From assembly GCA_001310415.1 (NCBI GenBank), contig BAXE01000003.1, positions 124,001 to 188,000 on the forward strand: DNA of 64,000 nt, read 5' to 3'. Positions within the stretch are counted from its first letter, which is position 1; each line of letters begins with the position of its first letter. The DNA comes from Enterovibrio sp. JCM 19048 (GTDB lineage: Bacteria; Pseudomonadota; Gammaproteobacteria; Enterobacterales; Vibrionaceae). Positions 10,231-21,788 of this stretch are shown here, one piece after another. The notes under the pieces are model-generated. The model had not been told where the DNA came from, made no database searches, and worked only from the letters and a program-made list of their open reading frames with translations. The position numbers and the translations under genes are program-made.

Positions 10231-11017
10231 TGTCGATGAATTGTTTGCGTGTTGGCACGGGACCAACCTTGGTATTGGTTCACGGGTTTTTAAGCGGTCT
10301 GACGTATTGGGAAAAGCAGTTTGAACTCTTTTCCACCCGCTTTGATGTGGTGGCGTTTGATTTGCCGGGTTACGGCGGTAAGGCGCACGAAGTGGGGCTG
10401 GACTCTGTGGAGGGTTTCGCCGATTTCGTGCTGGCAAAACTCGATGCGCTGGGGATTGATTGCTTCCATCTGATTGGTCACTCCATGGGTGGGATGATCG
10501 CACAGGAAGTGGCGATTAAAGCTGCTGACAGGGTGGCGGGGCTGGTGCTTTATGCGACAGGCCCGATGGGGCGCTGCCGGGACGTTTCGAGCCCATCAGG
10601 GAAAGTATTCGCCGCGCGGAAACTGAAGGGACGGCGCAGGTCGCGAGCGACACGGTCAAAACCTGGTTTTCAGACGGTGATGAAGACCCGGATTATTTCG
10701 AAGGGATGGAGCTGGCGAACCGGGTATCTACCCAAACCTACATTAACGGCCTGAAAGCAATGGATGGCTGGTCGGCGGTAGACAGGCTCAGCCAGATCAA
10801 AGCCAAAACCCTGGTGCTGTGGCCGGACAGTGACCGCTCTTACATGTGGGAGCAGGAAGAAACCCTGTGGCGCAATATTGGCGATACCAACCTCGCGGTG
10901 ATCCCACAGGCTGCCCACAATGCCCACTTGGAGAAGTCGCCAATCTTTAACCTGCTGGTGCTGGATTTCCTCACCAGTGAGAAGGTGAAAGCGAGGCGAC
11001 TGGCGATCACCGGTTAG
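10230..11017 (+). CDS. Alpha/beta hydrolase
   Basis: About 263 residues after repair of one frameshift near 10567-10571, where one extra G gives the reading GALPGRFEPIRESI. Motifs of the fold are all visible: oxyanion segment VHGFLSG, nucleophile elbow GHSMGG, an acid near LVLWPDSDRS, and the final histidine in AAHNAHLEKSP. The start overlaps the stop of dctM. It probably hydrolyses the ester or lactone imported by this TRAP system; that role is inferred from position. It converges on the homocysteine methyltransferase gene with an 11-bp overlap. Confidence 0.8.
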
Positions 11018-11897
11018 TTTTTCTCAGGGCATCCAGATAGGCAATATGCTCAGGGAAAATGGCACAACAACCGCCGATGATGTTGGAACCCGCGTCAAGC
11101 CAGGCTTTGACGAAGGCGGCATACTGATCGGCGGTTAAATCCCGCACTGTGGTGAGGCTGTCATTCGCTTCGTGGTCGTGGCTGATCACCGTAAAGCCGT
11201 TGGCATACGCACCCAAAGAAATTTCGGCGCCATACTGCTCAATCACATGCCTTGCGACACCAATCGCATCCAGCATCACTTCCGGCTGTGAGCAGTTAAA
11301 CAAAATCCCGTCCACGCCGCTTTCGCAGGCGGCCTGAATGGCTTCAATCACCGGCTCGCCCGAACGCAGGCGTGGCTGGTCTACTTCGGTATCCATCAGG
11401 GAAAAAGCGTAATAGGCGGGAAGCGCAGAGAGCGCCAGCGCCTGATTCAAGGTGCGGAATTCTTCTATCGCGCTGATGGTTTCCGCCAGCCAGAAATCGA
11501 CATAATCGGCCTGGGCATCAATCAGGGTTTTGATAATCGGGGCTGCTTTTAACGCATCAAACAGATCGGGACGGTAAGATCCCATGGCCGGGGGGATGCA
11601 GCCTGCAACGCGCACCTCGCTTTCGCTGTCATCAGCAGCGCGGCGGGCGATTTCAGCCGCCAGTTGCGCCAGTGCGAAACCCTGCTGCTGATAACGTTCA
11701 TCGCCCAGATGGAAAGGGACACAGGCATAGCTGTTTACCGTGATCACATCACATCCTGCATCAATAAAGTTTTCGTGCGCCTGATAGACGAAGTCCGGTG
11801 CTTCAATCAGCGCCTGTGCGCTCCAAAGCGGTTGCGAAAAGGGCGCGCCAATGCGCTGGAGTTCGCGTCCCATTCCGCCATCAAGTAATACGAACAT
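11007..11897 (-). CDS. Homocysteine S-methyltransferase family protein
   Basis: 296 residues, intact. It begins LLDGGMGRELQR, has FNCSQPEVM in the middle (first zinc cysteine) and ends with GGCCAIFPEHI (two further zinc cysteines), the three-cysteine zinc site of the Hcy-binding domain (MmuM/BHMT type). The enzyme would transfer a methyl group from S-methylmethionine or a similar donor to homocysteine. It stands next to a YjeH-like methionine/branched amino acid exporter and an Lrp-type regulator, a sensible set for methionine balance. Length fits MmuM (about 310). Confidence 0.85.
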   Translation of the reverse strand: MFVLLDGGMGRELQRIGAPFSQPLWSAQALIEAPDFVYQAHENFIDAGCDVITVNSYACVPFHLGDERYQQQGFALAQLAAEIARRAADDSESEVRVAGCIPPAMGSYRPDLFDALKAAPIIKTLIDAQADYVDFWLAETISAIEEFRTLNQALALSALPAYYAFSLMDTEVDQPRLRSGEPVIEAIQAACESGVDGILFNCSQPEVMLDAIGVARHVIEQYGAEISLGAYANGFTVISHDHEANDSLTTVRDLTADQYAAFVKAWLDAGSNIIGGCCAIFPEHIAYLDALRKTNR

Positions 11898-11915
11898 CGG
11901 TTTTCCTTAATCATA

Positions 11916-12176
11916 GGGCTGTTGATCTTTGGTGGTTAAATTTTGTTCTCGCTATAAGCGTTTTAGGCGCGGCGAGGTGTGTGCAGCCTAGTCATTCTAA
12001 GCAAAGACACCTCAACAAAGCATAAAACGCTTAGAGCAGAACTTCGGGCAGCGTTTGTGGGGAATTTCTGCTGCGTTATCGGCTTCTCATGTAGGCTAGC
12101 TACACATCGAAGCCTCTGCCTTGCACAAAATCCCCACAAACTGCTGCAAAAATCATCACCAAAGATCAACAGCCCC
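11916..12176. mobile_element. 261-bp MITE-like element with terminal inverted repeats
   Basis: The left end GGGCTGTTGATCTTTGGTG is matched in inverse orientation by the right end CACCAAAGATCAACAGCCCC. Both ends are flanked by TA (11914-11915 and 12177-12178), the target duplication of IS630/Tc1-mariner transposons. The interior has further partial self-complementarity and no credible ORF. It looks like a non-autonomous element moved by a transposase encoded elsewhere. Confidence 0.75.
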
Positions 12177-12231
12177 TAAGAGGCTTTAGTGAAAAATTGC
12201 ACACTTTGACTGGATTGTCGATGTGGCACAA

Positions 12232-13481
12232 TCAGGCGGCGGCTTTACAACCTGTTTTGTCTCGTTGCAGCATCAACAGACCAAAAATGGTAAGCGCATA
12301 AAGCATTGACCAGCCAAGGCAAATGAAAACAAAGGTACACAGCGCCAGCGCAATCATCGCCAGCCATTTACCCGCACCGGACAGCAACTTCACGGCCGCC
12401 AGCATCGCCATCAGGTAGACCAGCACGAAAATGCTGTTGGCGAGCTTGAGGAAAAACTCCAGATCAAATCCTGACCATTCACCGATGACACAGGAAACTG
12501 CCAATACAGCACCAATCGCCAGCGTCGCATTTTGTGGTACGCCGCGTTTGGAAATCTTTGCCATTTTTCCCGTCGGGCGGTATTCACGCGCCTGCGCCCA
12601 CACCATGCGGGAAAGGCTTTGGGTGTAGAGGTTGACGCTGGCAAAGCAGGCAGAAAAACCAATCACGCTGACGAGCAGTTTGAAGTTGGGGCCGAACAGT
12701 TTTTCGCTCAGCCAGGGAATGGAGGCGCTGTCGAATTCTGGTGTCCCATAGGCGCCGAATTTAAGGATAACGACAGACATGGCCCAATAGGTCGCACCTG
12801 CAACAAAACAGCCGGCAATGATGGCGATAGGGAAATCGCGCTGCGGGTTTTTAAACTCTTCCCCCATGTGGGCGAAGGCTTCGATGCCAACAAAGCACCA
12901 GAACATGACTGCCAGCGCTGCGCCAATTGGCCAGATTGCACCGTCCTGCAAAGGCGGCATGGAAAGATCGGCGGTGGTTATGTCGCCACGCCATAAAAAG
13001 CTGCCGACCAGAAGGAAAATACTCAGGGCGATCAGGGTTTGCAGTTGGCCAGAGGATTTGGTGCCTGCAAGGTTAACCCCTACCAACAACAGGATGGTGA
13101 TGAGCTGGGCGATCAGGGAAGTGTCCAGTGGAGAAGGAAGCAACTGCTGCAAAAAGCCCGCGGCAAGGGCGATTGCTGCGGGGACACCAACCGGGATCAC
13201 GCTGACAAACAGCCATGCGACACTGCGCTCTGCACGGCGGTTGAACGCCTGACGGACGAAATAGGCGGTGCCACCGGCACTTGGGTAGCGTTTGCCGAGT
13301 TGGGCAAACGTGAGCGCTATCGGGCAAATGGCGATAAACAAAATGAGCCATGCCAGAGCGACAGACCTCCTGCGATCCCGGCGGCAATGGCGGGGATCAT
13401 AAAAAGTCCGGTTCCCATCAGGGTAGTGGACAGTTGTCCAATGCCGGAGAGTAGGGTGATCTCTTTTTTCAACTGATGCAT
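12232..13481 (-). CDS. yjeH: APC-family amino acid permease, YjeH-like exporter
   Basis: The start at 13481 (MHQLKKEITLLSGIGQ) has a ribosome-site-like AGGACG upstream. One frameshift near 13368 separates the first 37 residues (GTGLFMIPAIAAGIAGG) from the rest (SVALAWLILFIAICP); joined length is about 417, like E. coli YjeH (418). Shared segments include WLFVSVIPVGVPAAI, VMFWCFVGIEAFAHM and FKNPQRDFP. YjeH exports L-methionine and branched-chain amino acids. The Lrp-type regulator is divergent, which suggests amino-acid-responsive control. Confidence 0.82.
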
Positions 13482-13597
13482 GGTCACGTCCTATGTCCGG
13501 CTCAGGGGAGTTTCTGTGAGTGATGAAACGCAAGATTAATCCGTAACGGACAAAAAAGCACCGCGCAATCTGTCTTAGATAGCGGTCAGTTTGACGG

Positions 13598-13622
13598 ATT
13601 TTGTTAGAGAAGCTGACAAAAT
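13598..13622. promoter_or_regulatory. Inverted repeat in permease/Lrp divergent promoter region
   Basis: ATTTTGT and ACAAAAT are separated by 11 bp in the intergenic region between the permease and the Lrp-type gene. It is a candidate operator for the regulator; no protein-binding consensus was proven. Confidence 0.35.
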
Positions 13623-13686
13623 GACGGTTTTCGCGCACTATTTGGCTCAAAGGCCACGATTAAGCTGGGAACACTAAGTCGGAAAC

Positions 13687-14130
13687 ATGGATAAGTTTGA
13701 CCACCAGATTCTTGATATTTTGCGGGTTGATGCCCGCCGCTCAGTGAGCGAAATCGCAAGGGATGTTAATCTCTCCCGCTCTGCGGTCACCGCCCGCATC
13801 AAAAAGCTTGAGCAGGAAAAAATCATTCTTGGCTATCACGCCGATGTGGTTGAAAGCAAAAGTGATGACGGCGTTTGTGCCTATCTGGCGCTCAAGTACG
13901 ACACGTCATCCAAGCAATATCATTGTGAAGCCTACGCCGATACGATTCGCCGTATTGAAGGCGTAAAATGGTGTCATGCGATCAGCGGTGAAACCGACAT
14001 GATGCTCTATCTTGATGTGCCGAACATGCATCGCCTTAATGAAATCCGTGCCGAGGTACAGGCGATTCCCGATATCAAACAGGTGGTCACCCACATCGTG
14101 CTGACGGAGTTTTTCAATACCAGTAAGTAA
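13687..14130 (+). CDS. Lrp/AsnC-family transcriptional regulator
   Basis: 147 residues, intact. The N-terminal helix-turn-helix is clear (ILDILRVDARRSVSEIARDV then LSRSAVTARIKKLE), followed by the RAM/ligand-binding domain (GVKWCHAISGETDMMLYLDV). Typical length for a short Lrp-like specific regulator. It is divergent from the YjeH-like exporter and probably regulates it in response to an amino acid. Directly after its stop is a diverged copy of its last 13 codons. Confidence 0.9.
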   Translation: MDKFDHQILDILRVDARRSVSEIARDVNLSRSAVTARIKKLEQEKIILGYHADVVESKSDDGVCAYLALKYDTSSKQYHCEAYADTIRRIEGVKWCHAISGETDMMLYLDVPNMHRLNEIRAEVQAIPDIKQVVTHIVLTEFFNTSK

Positions 14131-14172
14131 CCCACGTGGTACTGACCGAGTTCTTCAATATCAGTAAGTAAC
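14089..14172 (+). repeat. Diverged tandem copy of the Lrp gene's 3' end
   Basis: The last codons of the regulator (THIVLTEFFNTSK, stop) are followed at a 41-bp offset by a second copy reading THVVLTEFFNISK, stop. Differences are mostly at third codon positions, so the second copy comes from a diverged homologue rather than a recent slip. Confidence 0.7.
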
Positions 14173-14175
14173 CCA

Positions 14176-15078
14176 TCATTCCTGCCCGTACAGTTCTTTT
14201 AGGTACTGCCAGAAACGCTCGACTTCCGGTTTGTTACTGTGACGGTTGCGGTAGAGCAAAATCCTCAGCTCAAGCGTGGGGAAGGGCGCACCCAGAATCA
14301 CCAATTTCTGTTCAGTAAGCTCTTGCTTGATCAGGCTCGATGGCAGCCAGGTTGCGCCAAATCCCTGTTTCGCCATCGCCTTTAGCCCCTCCGCCATCTC
14401 ATTTTCACACACAAGATCAAAATGGTGCCTTCCCGGTATGTTTGCGATAGCCGATTTCTTGATAAGGCTGCCAAGGTAGGTTTCATCGGGGAATGCGAGC
14501 AAGCGGCAGGATTTTCCTTCCGCAAAGGTATGCAGGGGATAGCCGTATTCATCTGGGGCGGAGACTGGTACCAGGGTATCCGTCCCCACCTGGATGCAGA
14601 GACTGGTGCGTTTAACCTGCGGGTTGTCTAACTCCTGTGAGCCAAAGGTCAGCATAAAATCGCCGGAACCCGCGAGGAAAGATTCGTTCAGGGTATGGAT
14701 GTTGCCCGGTACCAGTTTTACCAGTGTATCGCCAACCAAAGGGCTGAGCGTCTGGATCCAAGACGGAAAAAACGACACTGCGGTTGAATGCTGCGCCAGA
14801 AAAATCAGCGAGTGATTGTTTTTGCGCGATTGCAAACGGGCGCGGATAGCATCCATTTCATTGCACAGGCGCTGGGCATCGTCGACAAAAAGCCGACCTT
14901 CCTCGGTGAGGGTTGTGGGCAGGGAATCCCGATTGACCAATGCCACACCTAACCAATTTTCCAGAGAACGGATGCGACGGCTGAATGCGGGTTGTGTCAC
15001 AAATCGTGCTTCCGCTGCTTTTGAAAAACTGCCCGATTCATGCAGTGCGATGAAGTCTTTTAACCATTTTAATTCCAT
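14176..15078 (-). CDS. LysR-family regulator (HypT/YjiE-like subgroup)
   Basis: 300 residues, intact, starting MELKWLKDFIALHESGSFSKAAEA. The DNA-binding helix region reads VTQPAFSRRIRSLENWLG, close to E. coli HypT and to the LysR gene at 6099. It is divergent from the desulfhydrase-family gene at 15232 and is the likely regulator of the 15232-22502 cluster. Confidence 0.88.
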   Translation of the reverse strand: MELKWLKDFIALHESGSFSKAAEARFVTQPAFSRRIRSLENWLGVALVNRDSLPTTLTEEGRLFVDDAQRLCNEMDAIRARLQSRKNNHSLIFLAQHSTAVSFFPSWIQTLSPLVGDTLVKLVPGNIHTLNESFLAGSGDFMLTFGSQELDNPQVKRTSLCIQVGTDTLVPVSAPDEYGYPLHTFAEGKSCRLLAFPDETYLGSLIKKSAIANIPGRHHFDLVCENEMAEGLKAMAKQGFGATWLPSSLIKQELTEQKLVILGAPFPTLELRILLYRNRHSNKPEVERFWQYLKELYGQE

Positions 15079-15231
15079 ATATACAGCCTCTTAGCGTCCT
15101 GCTGGTTGTGCTATGCCGAAAAGTAACCGCTACGTCTTCAATATAGGTATTGGCGTAAGTCCTAACGTCTCACACTCTGAAATTGTTGCAAATATGTTGC
15201 TCATTACTTTCTATCAAAAGGGACTACGACT

Positions 15232-16241
15232 ATGCATTTATCTCGCTTTCCACGCCTGCGCTTTGCCCATCTGCCAACCCCACTGGAGCCACTGACACGT
15301 CTGTCAGAAGCGCTGGGTGGCCCGACTATCTGGATCAAGCGTGATGACTGCACCGGCCTTGCTGGCGGTGGTAACAAAACCCGCAAACTCGAATTTTTAA
15401 TGGCAGATGCCAAAGCAAAAGGCGCTGACACCATCATCACCCAGGGCGCGACCCAAACAAACCACGGCCGCCAGACCGCGGCAATCGCAGCGAAATGCGG
15501 CATGGAATGCCACATTCTGTTGGAAGACCGCACCGGCTCAGAAGACGTGGACTACGTGAGCAACGGCAACGTGATGCTGGATCAACTGTTCGGCGCGTCA
15601 CTGAGCAAATATCCGGGCGGCACTGACATGAATGCGGCGATGGAAGAAGTGGCGGCGACACTGCGCGAAGAAGGCAAAAACCCTTACATCATCCCAGGCG
15701 GTGGCTCGAACCCAATCGGTGCGCTGGGTTACGCCAACTGTGCGCTGGAACTGCTGGCACAAGCCAATGACATGGGACTGAAGATCGACCATCTGGTGCA
15801 TGCCACCGGATCTGCGGGTACGCAGCAGGTTTGGTAACTGGCCTTATCGCCACCAACAGCCAAATTCCTCTGCTGGGTATCGGCGTGCGTGTGCCGCAAC
15901 CACAACAGGAAGGCAATGTGTTCGCGCTGGCAGAGCGCACCTGCGAACTGCTGGGTATTCCGGGCGCGGTGAAGCGCGAAGATGTGCGTGCCAACTGTGA
16001 TTACGTGGGCGAAGGCTACGGTATTCCTGCTGACAGCACCCTTGAAGCGATTGAAATGTTTGCCCGCTATGAAGGCATCTTGCTGGATCCTGTCTACTCC
16101 GGCAAAGGTGCTGCAGGCCTGATTGACCTTATCCGTAAAGGCGAATTCAGCGACTGCGAAAACATCGTGTTCCTTCACACCGGCGGTGCGCAGGCGCTAC
16201 CTGGCTATCGCGAAGCATTCGAATTTACCCCGTACTGCTGA
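15232..16241 (+). CDS. D-cysteine desulfhydrase / L-cysteate sulfo-lyase family PLP enzyme
   Basis: About 337 residues after repair of one frameshift near 15830. Begins [11 protein letters not shown] like DcyD and CuyA. The PLP lysine lies in [12 protein letters not shown], with [24 protein letters not shown] and the phosphate-binding [10 protein letters not shown]-terminal [18 protein letters not shown] is typical. DcyD makes pyruvate, ammonia and sulfide from D-cysteine; CuyA makes pyruvate, ammonia and sulfite from cysteate. The two cannot be separated by eye; the HpsN-like dehydrogenase and TRAP genes next door make a sulfonate substrate attractive. It opens a cluster apparently transcribed as one unit to 22502. 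Confidence 0.82.
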
Positions 16242-16273
16242 TTGTTTTCATCACGGATTGAGAGAGTACAGAC

Positions 16274-17581
<1,308 letters not shown>

Positions 17582-17618
17582 TTGTGAACGACTTATCCGG
17601 ACTGTGAAGGACAACAGT

Positions 17619-18801
17619 ATGCGTAGGTTTACCAAGCTTTTACCCAGCAGTTACCGATCCCGGAATCTGCGATTGCCAGTGCGATTGACGTGATGCGAAC
17701 CGGACGTTTGCACCGCTACAACACCCTGCAAGGCGAGCACAGTGTGCCGATCTGCTTGATTTGCAGTTTGCCACCTATCTGGGCATGAAATATTGCCTGA
17801 GCAGTGCTTCCGGCGGTTATGCGCTCTACATTGCGTTGCTGTGTGCGGGGGTAAAAAACGGTGATCCGGTGCTGTGCAATGCCTTCACGCTGCACCGGTG
17901 CCGGGGGCAATTAACAACGCCTGTGGTGTGCCTGTGTTGGTGGAAACCACGGAAGATCTGACCATCGATCTGGCGGATCTTGCCGCCAAAGCAGAGGAGA
18001 GCGGCGCGAAGTTTTTGCTGCTCTCCCACATGCGCGGTCATCTTGTGGATATGGATGCCTGATGGCGCTGTGTAACCAGAAAGGCATTGTGGTGATTGAA
18101 GATTGCGCCCACACCATGGGCGCAAGCTGGAACGGGCGCAAAAGCGGCACCTTTGGATTGGTGTCTTGCTTCAGCACCCAGACCTACAAACACATCAATT
18201 CCGGTGAAGGCGGCTTTCTGGTGACGGATAACGATGAAGTGATGGCCAAAGCCATCATCTATTCGGGCTCCTACATGCTGTTTGACCGCCACCCGACACT
18301 GCCGCCGCTGGAAACCTTCAGCGAGATTGCAACCGCAACGCCGAACTACAGCGGACGGATGGACAACCTGCGCGCCGCTATTCTGGCGCCGCAACTGGAA
18401 GGCTGGACGAACAGTGCCAGCGCTGGAATCGTTTGTATCACGCCTTTGCGGATGCGCTTTCCAGCTTGCCGGGCGTGCGTCTGCCAAACCGTCCGCCTGA
18501 GGAAGAGTTTGTCGGCAGCTCAATCCAGTTCTCCTTTCCGGATCTGAGCCCTGCGCAATTGTCCGCACTGGTCAGTGGCTGTGAAGCCCGCGGTGTGGTG
18601 CTCAAATGGCTTGGCGATAGCAAGCCTTCCGGCTACAGCAGCAAATATAACCACTGGGCGTATCTCGATACGTCCCGGGAACTTCCCCAAACCGAACGCG
18701 TGCTCGGCACTTTGCTCGACATGCGTATTCCACTCACGTTCGACGAAGCAGACGGACAAATCATTGCGTCTGTTATCGCTGAAGTTCTCAACGAACGCTA
18801 A
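17619..18801 (+). CDS. DegT/DnrJ/EryC1-family aminotransferase
   Basis: The start at ATG 17619 reads MRRFTQAF after a frame repair. At least five frame changes interrupt it (first 150 bp, about 17745, 17895, 18058 and 18410). Joined, the pieces give a DegT fold: SSASGGYALYIALLCAG, IEDCAHTMGASWNG, and the PLP lysine in STQTYKHINSGEGG. C-terminal region VLKWLGDSKPSGYSSKYNHW. Members usually act on sugar nucleotides; here the catabolic neighbours suggest a different amino donor/acceptor pair. Position within the cluster implies a step between dehydrogenase and lyase, which is inference. Confidence 0.75.
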
Positions 18802-18865
18802 GCCATCAAACCAGCGTTAACACGCTAAACATTCACGGATGTAATCCAACATTGAGGTAAAGGAT

Positions 18866-19854
18866 ATGAAGTGCAAACAACTGGTGAAGTATCTGGCAAT
18901 TTCCGCTCTGGCACTGCCTGTTCTGGCAAGTGCGAAGACCATGAAGCTCGGTATGGGTGACCCAATCGATTCTGATCAGGGGCATTCGCGACCCGTTTTG
19001 CGGAGTTGGTGGAGTATTACTCAGACGGCGACATCAAAGTGAAACTGTTCCCCGGTGGTGCACTGGGCAGTGAAACGGAAATGGTACAAAACGCCCGTCT
19101 TGGCTCGCTGGATATGGCACTGGTGGGTATTGGTAACGTGACCCCATTTTCGAAAAAACTGGGCGCGCTGACCATGCCGTACCTGATCACCAACTCAACA
19201 CAAGCAGTGTTGGCGACAACCGGTGAACTGGGCGCATACTGGAATGGTCTTGCCAAAGAAGAAGCAGGCATGAACATTCTGGGCTGGACCTATTCCAACT
19301 TCCGTTACCTGACCAACTCCAAGCGTCCGGTGAAAAATCTGGAAGACGTAAAAGGGCTGAAAATTCGCGTACCGCAAAACAGCATCATGCTGAAATCGTG
19401 GGAAGTGTTCGGTGCGAACCCCATCGCGATGGCGTGGACAGAAACCTTCACCGCACTGCAGCAAAAAGTGGTGGATGGACAGGACAACCCGTACATCGTG
19501 AACAACACCATGAAATTCTACGAAGTGCAGCCTTACCTGACGGAAGTCCATCACCAATATTCTCTGCAACCTCTGCTGATTGGTAACCGCACCATGGGCA
19601 AACTGAGTGAAGAAGATCAAGCGATCCTGATTCGTTCAGGCCTTGAAGCGCAAGAGTATGCGCTGGTATTCCAGATGACAGAATCTGAAAACGCCAAGCA
19701 GAACATGATTGCGAACGGTGTGGAAGTGTTCGAGCTGGAAGATGAAGACCAATGGATCAAACTGGCGAAAGAGAAAGTTTGGCCAGCGTTTTATGACGAC
19801 ATTGGTGGCAAAGAAAGCTTCGACAACGTGCTGAATAAACTGCAGCAAAAGTAA
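18866..19854 (+). CDS. TRAP transporter solute-binding subunit (DctP family)
   Basis: 330 residues after adding one G near 18980, which joins MGDPIDSDQG to AFATRFAELVEYYSDG. The signal peptide ends VLASAK. The protein has the usual VPQNSIMLKSWEVFGANPIAMAWTE region with the conserved arginine just before it (LKIR). ATG 18866 follows AAGGAT. It is the periplasmic receptor for the 14176-22502 cluster; the substrate is probably an organic acid related to the neighbouring enzymes. Confidence 0.86.
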
Positions 19855-19867
19855 AACTGAGCCGGAT

Positions 19868-19896
19868 ATCCTCTCCCGCATTGTGCGGGAGAGGAT
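19868..19896 (+). promoter_or_regulatory. Intercistronic hairpin between dctP and dctQ
   Basis: ATCCTCTCCCGC and GCGGGAGAGGAT form a perfect 12-bp stem with a 5-nt loop and no T-run. Such stems after binding-protein genes protect the upstream mRNA or attenuate read-through, giving more binding protein than permease. Confidence 0.6.
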
Positions 19897-19945
19897 GGTT
19901 TCTTCACTACACCAAAGGGACGATTCCCTTTGTTAAGGAGCCCAA

Positions 19946-20463
19946 ATGCGACGTTTTCTAAAAGAACTGGATAAGTTCGAAAGCTATGCCTGTCAGGCGT
20001 TGCTTTGTCTGTTCGTTACTTTGCTTTTTATCCAGGTCATTCTGCGGGTCGTGTTCAATTACGGCATTCCGTGGAGTGAGGAGTTATCGCGCTTTGCTTT
20101 CGTTTGGTTCGTGTTTCTGGGGGCGTCATACGCGGCGCGGCTTTCTGCTCATAACCGGGTCACATTCCATCTGAAACTGCTGCCAACTAAAGTCCGCAAC
20201 GGCGTGGAATTTATCGCCGACCTGTTTTGGATTGCCTTTAACACCCTGATGACCATCAAGAGCATTGAAGTGATTGAGAGCCTGATGGAGTTTCCGTTCC
20301 GCTCACCGGCACTGGATTGGTCGATGGCATTTCTCTATCTCATTTTCCCCATCTCGTTCACCCTGACTTCCATCCGTATCTTGCAGGTGAACTACCTCAA
20401 GCTGGTGAAAGGGTGGAATTCAAAGATGTCGATGACATTGAGATGGAGCAAAACAAAATTTAA
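19946..20463 (+). CDS. TRAP transporter small permease (DctQ family)
   Basis: About 172 residues with four hydrophobic segments and the DctQ signature region RVVFNYGIPWSEELSRFAFVW. The raw frame runs to 20488 with an unlikely basic tail. Adding one G near 20411 gives KGVEFKDVDDIEMEQNKI and a stop at 20463, so I end it there. It is followed 44 bp later by dctM. Confidence 0.78.
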
Positions 20464-20507
20464 GGGGCGACACGGAGTGTTGCGTTAACCATAAAAAGGA
20501 GCCTGTC

Positions 20508-21785
20508 ATGGCGGCATCCCTTGTATTGTTCAGTTCTTTTTTCGGCTTGCTCTTGATAGGTGCGCCGATAGTGATCGCCCTCGGTGCTCTGCCATGTTGG
20601 TGTATCTGCTATCAGGCGATGATTATGTCTCGCTGGTGCAGACAGCTTGGAACGCCGTGGATTCGTTCCCTATCATGGCGCTGCCCGCGTTTATTCTTTC
20701 CGGCGCGCTGATGCAGGCTCCGGTATTTCCCGCCGTTTGGTGCATATTGCTGAGTTAATGGCAGGCTCAATGGCCGGTGGCCTTGGCTTTTCCGCCATTC
20801 TTGCCAGTATGTTCTTCGGCGCGATTTCAGGCTCGGGCCCGGCAACAACCGCCGCTGTTGGTATGCTGATGATCCCGGCACTGGCAGATAAGGGCTACAA
20901 CAAAGGCTACGCGGCGGCACTGACAGCTTCGTCCGGCGGGTTAGGCGTGGTGATCCCGCCAAGTATTCCCATGGTGATTTACGGCGTCACGGCCAGTGAG
21001 TCTATCGGTAAGCTGTTTATCGCCGGTGTCATCCCCGGCATTATGCTGGCGGGCGGTTTGATGCTTGCCAACTATGTCATCAGTAAAAAACGCGGCTATG
21101 TCGGCGCAGACAAACGTGAACCAGGTGCGCTGGGCAAAGCGTGCAAAGAGGGCATCTGGTCGATTCTGGCTCCTTTGGTGATATTGGGCGGCATCTATTC
21201 TGGCCTATTTACACCAACAGAGGCGGCGGTAGTCTCTGTGTTTTATACCCTGTTCGTGGGTAAGTTTCTGCATAAAGAACTGACCTCGACGGCCTGAAAG
21301 AATCGCTCAGCTCTACCACTTGGCTGACGGGGCGTGTACTGATCATCATGTTTGCAGCCACGGCATTCGGCCGGATTCTGGTAGAAAACGACACGCCAAC
21401 CGCCATTGCCAATGCACTGCTTTCCATGACCGATAGCTTGGCGCTGATCTGGCTGGTGGTGATCCTGTTTCTTATCCTGATAGGGATGTTTATGGAAACG
21501 CTGGCGACCATCATGATTGTTACGCCAGTGCTGCTTCCGGTAATGGTTCAGTTTGGGGTCGACCCAATTCACTTTGGCGTGGTGCTGGTCTGTTGCTGTG
21601 AAATCGGTTTTTCAACGCCGCCGTTGGGCGAGAACATGTTTATCAGTTCCAGCATTGCCAAGGTGACGATAGAAGAGATTTCCGTGAAAGCATTACCGTT
21701 TGTGCTGGTGGAAATTGCAGTGGTATTTTTGATGAGCTACTTCCCGGAAACCGTGTTGTGGCTGCCAAGTATGATGGGATATTAG
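20508..21785 (+). CDS. TRAP transporter large permease (DctM family)
   Basis: About 426 residues, with frame breaks near 20590, 20715 and 21290. Adding one T at the first gives LGASAMLVYLLSGDDYV, and one base at the second gives MQASGISRRLVHIAE. Family marks include FFGAISGSGPATTAAVGMLMIP, GLGVVIPPSIPMVIYG, GGIYSGLFTPTEAA and the final ETVLWLPSMMGY. It is the channel of the second TRAP system. The racemase gene follows after 3 bp. Confidence 0.85.
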
Positions 21786-21788
21786 CGA

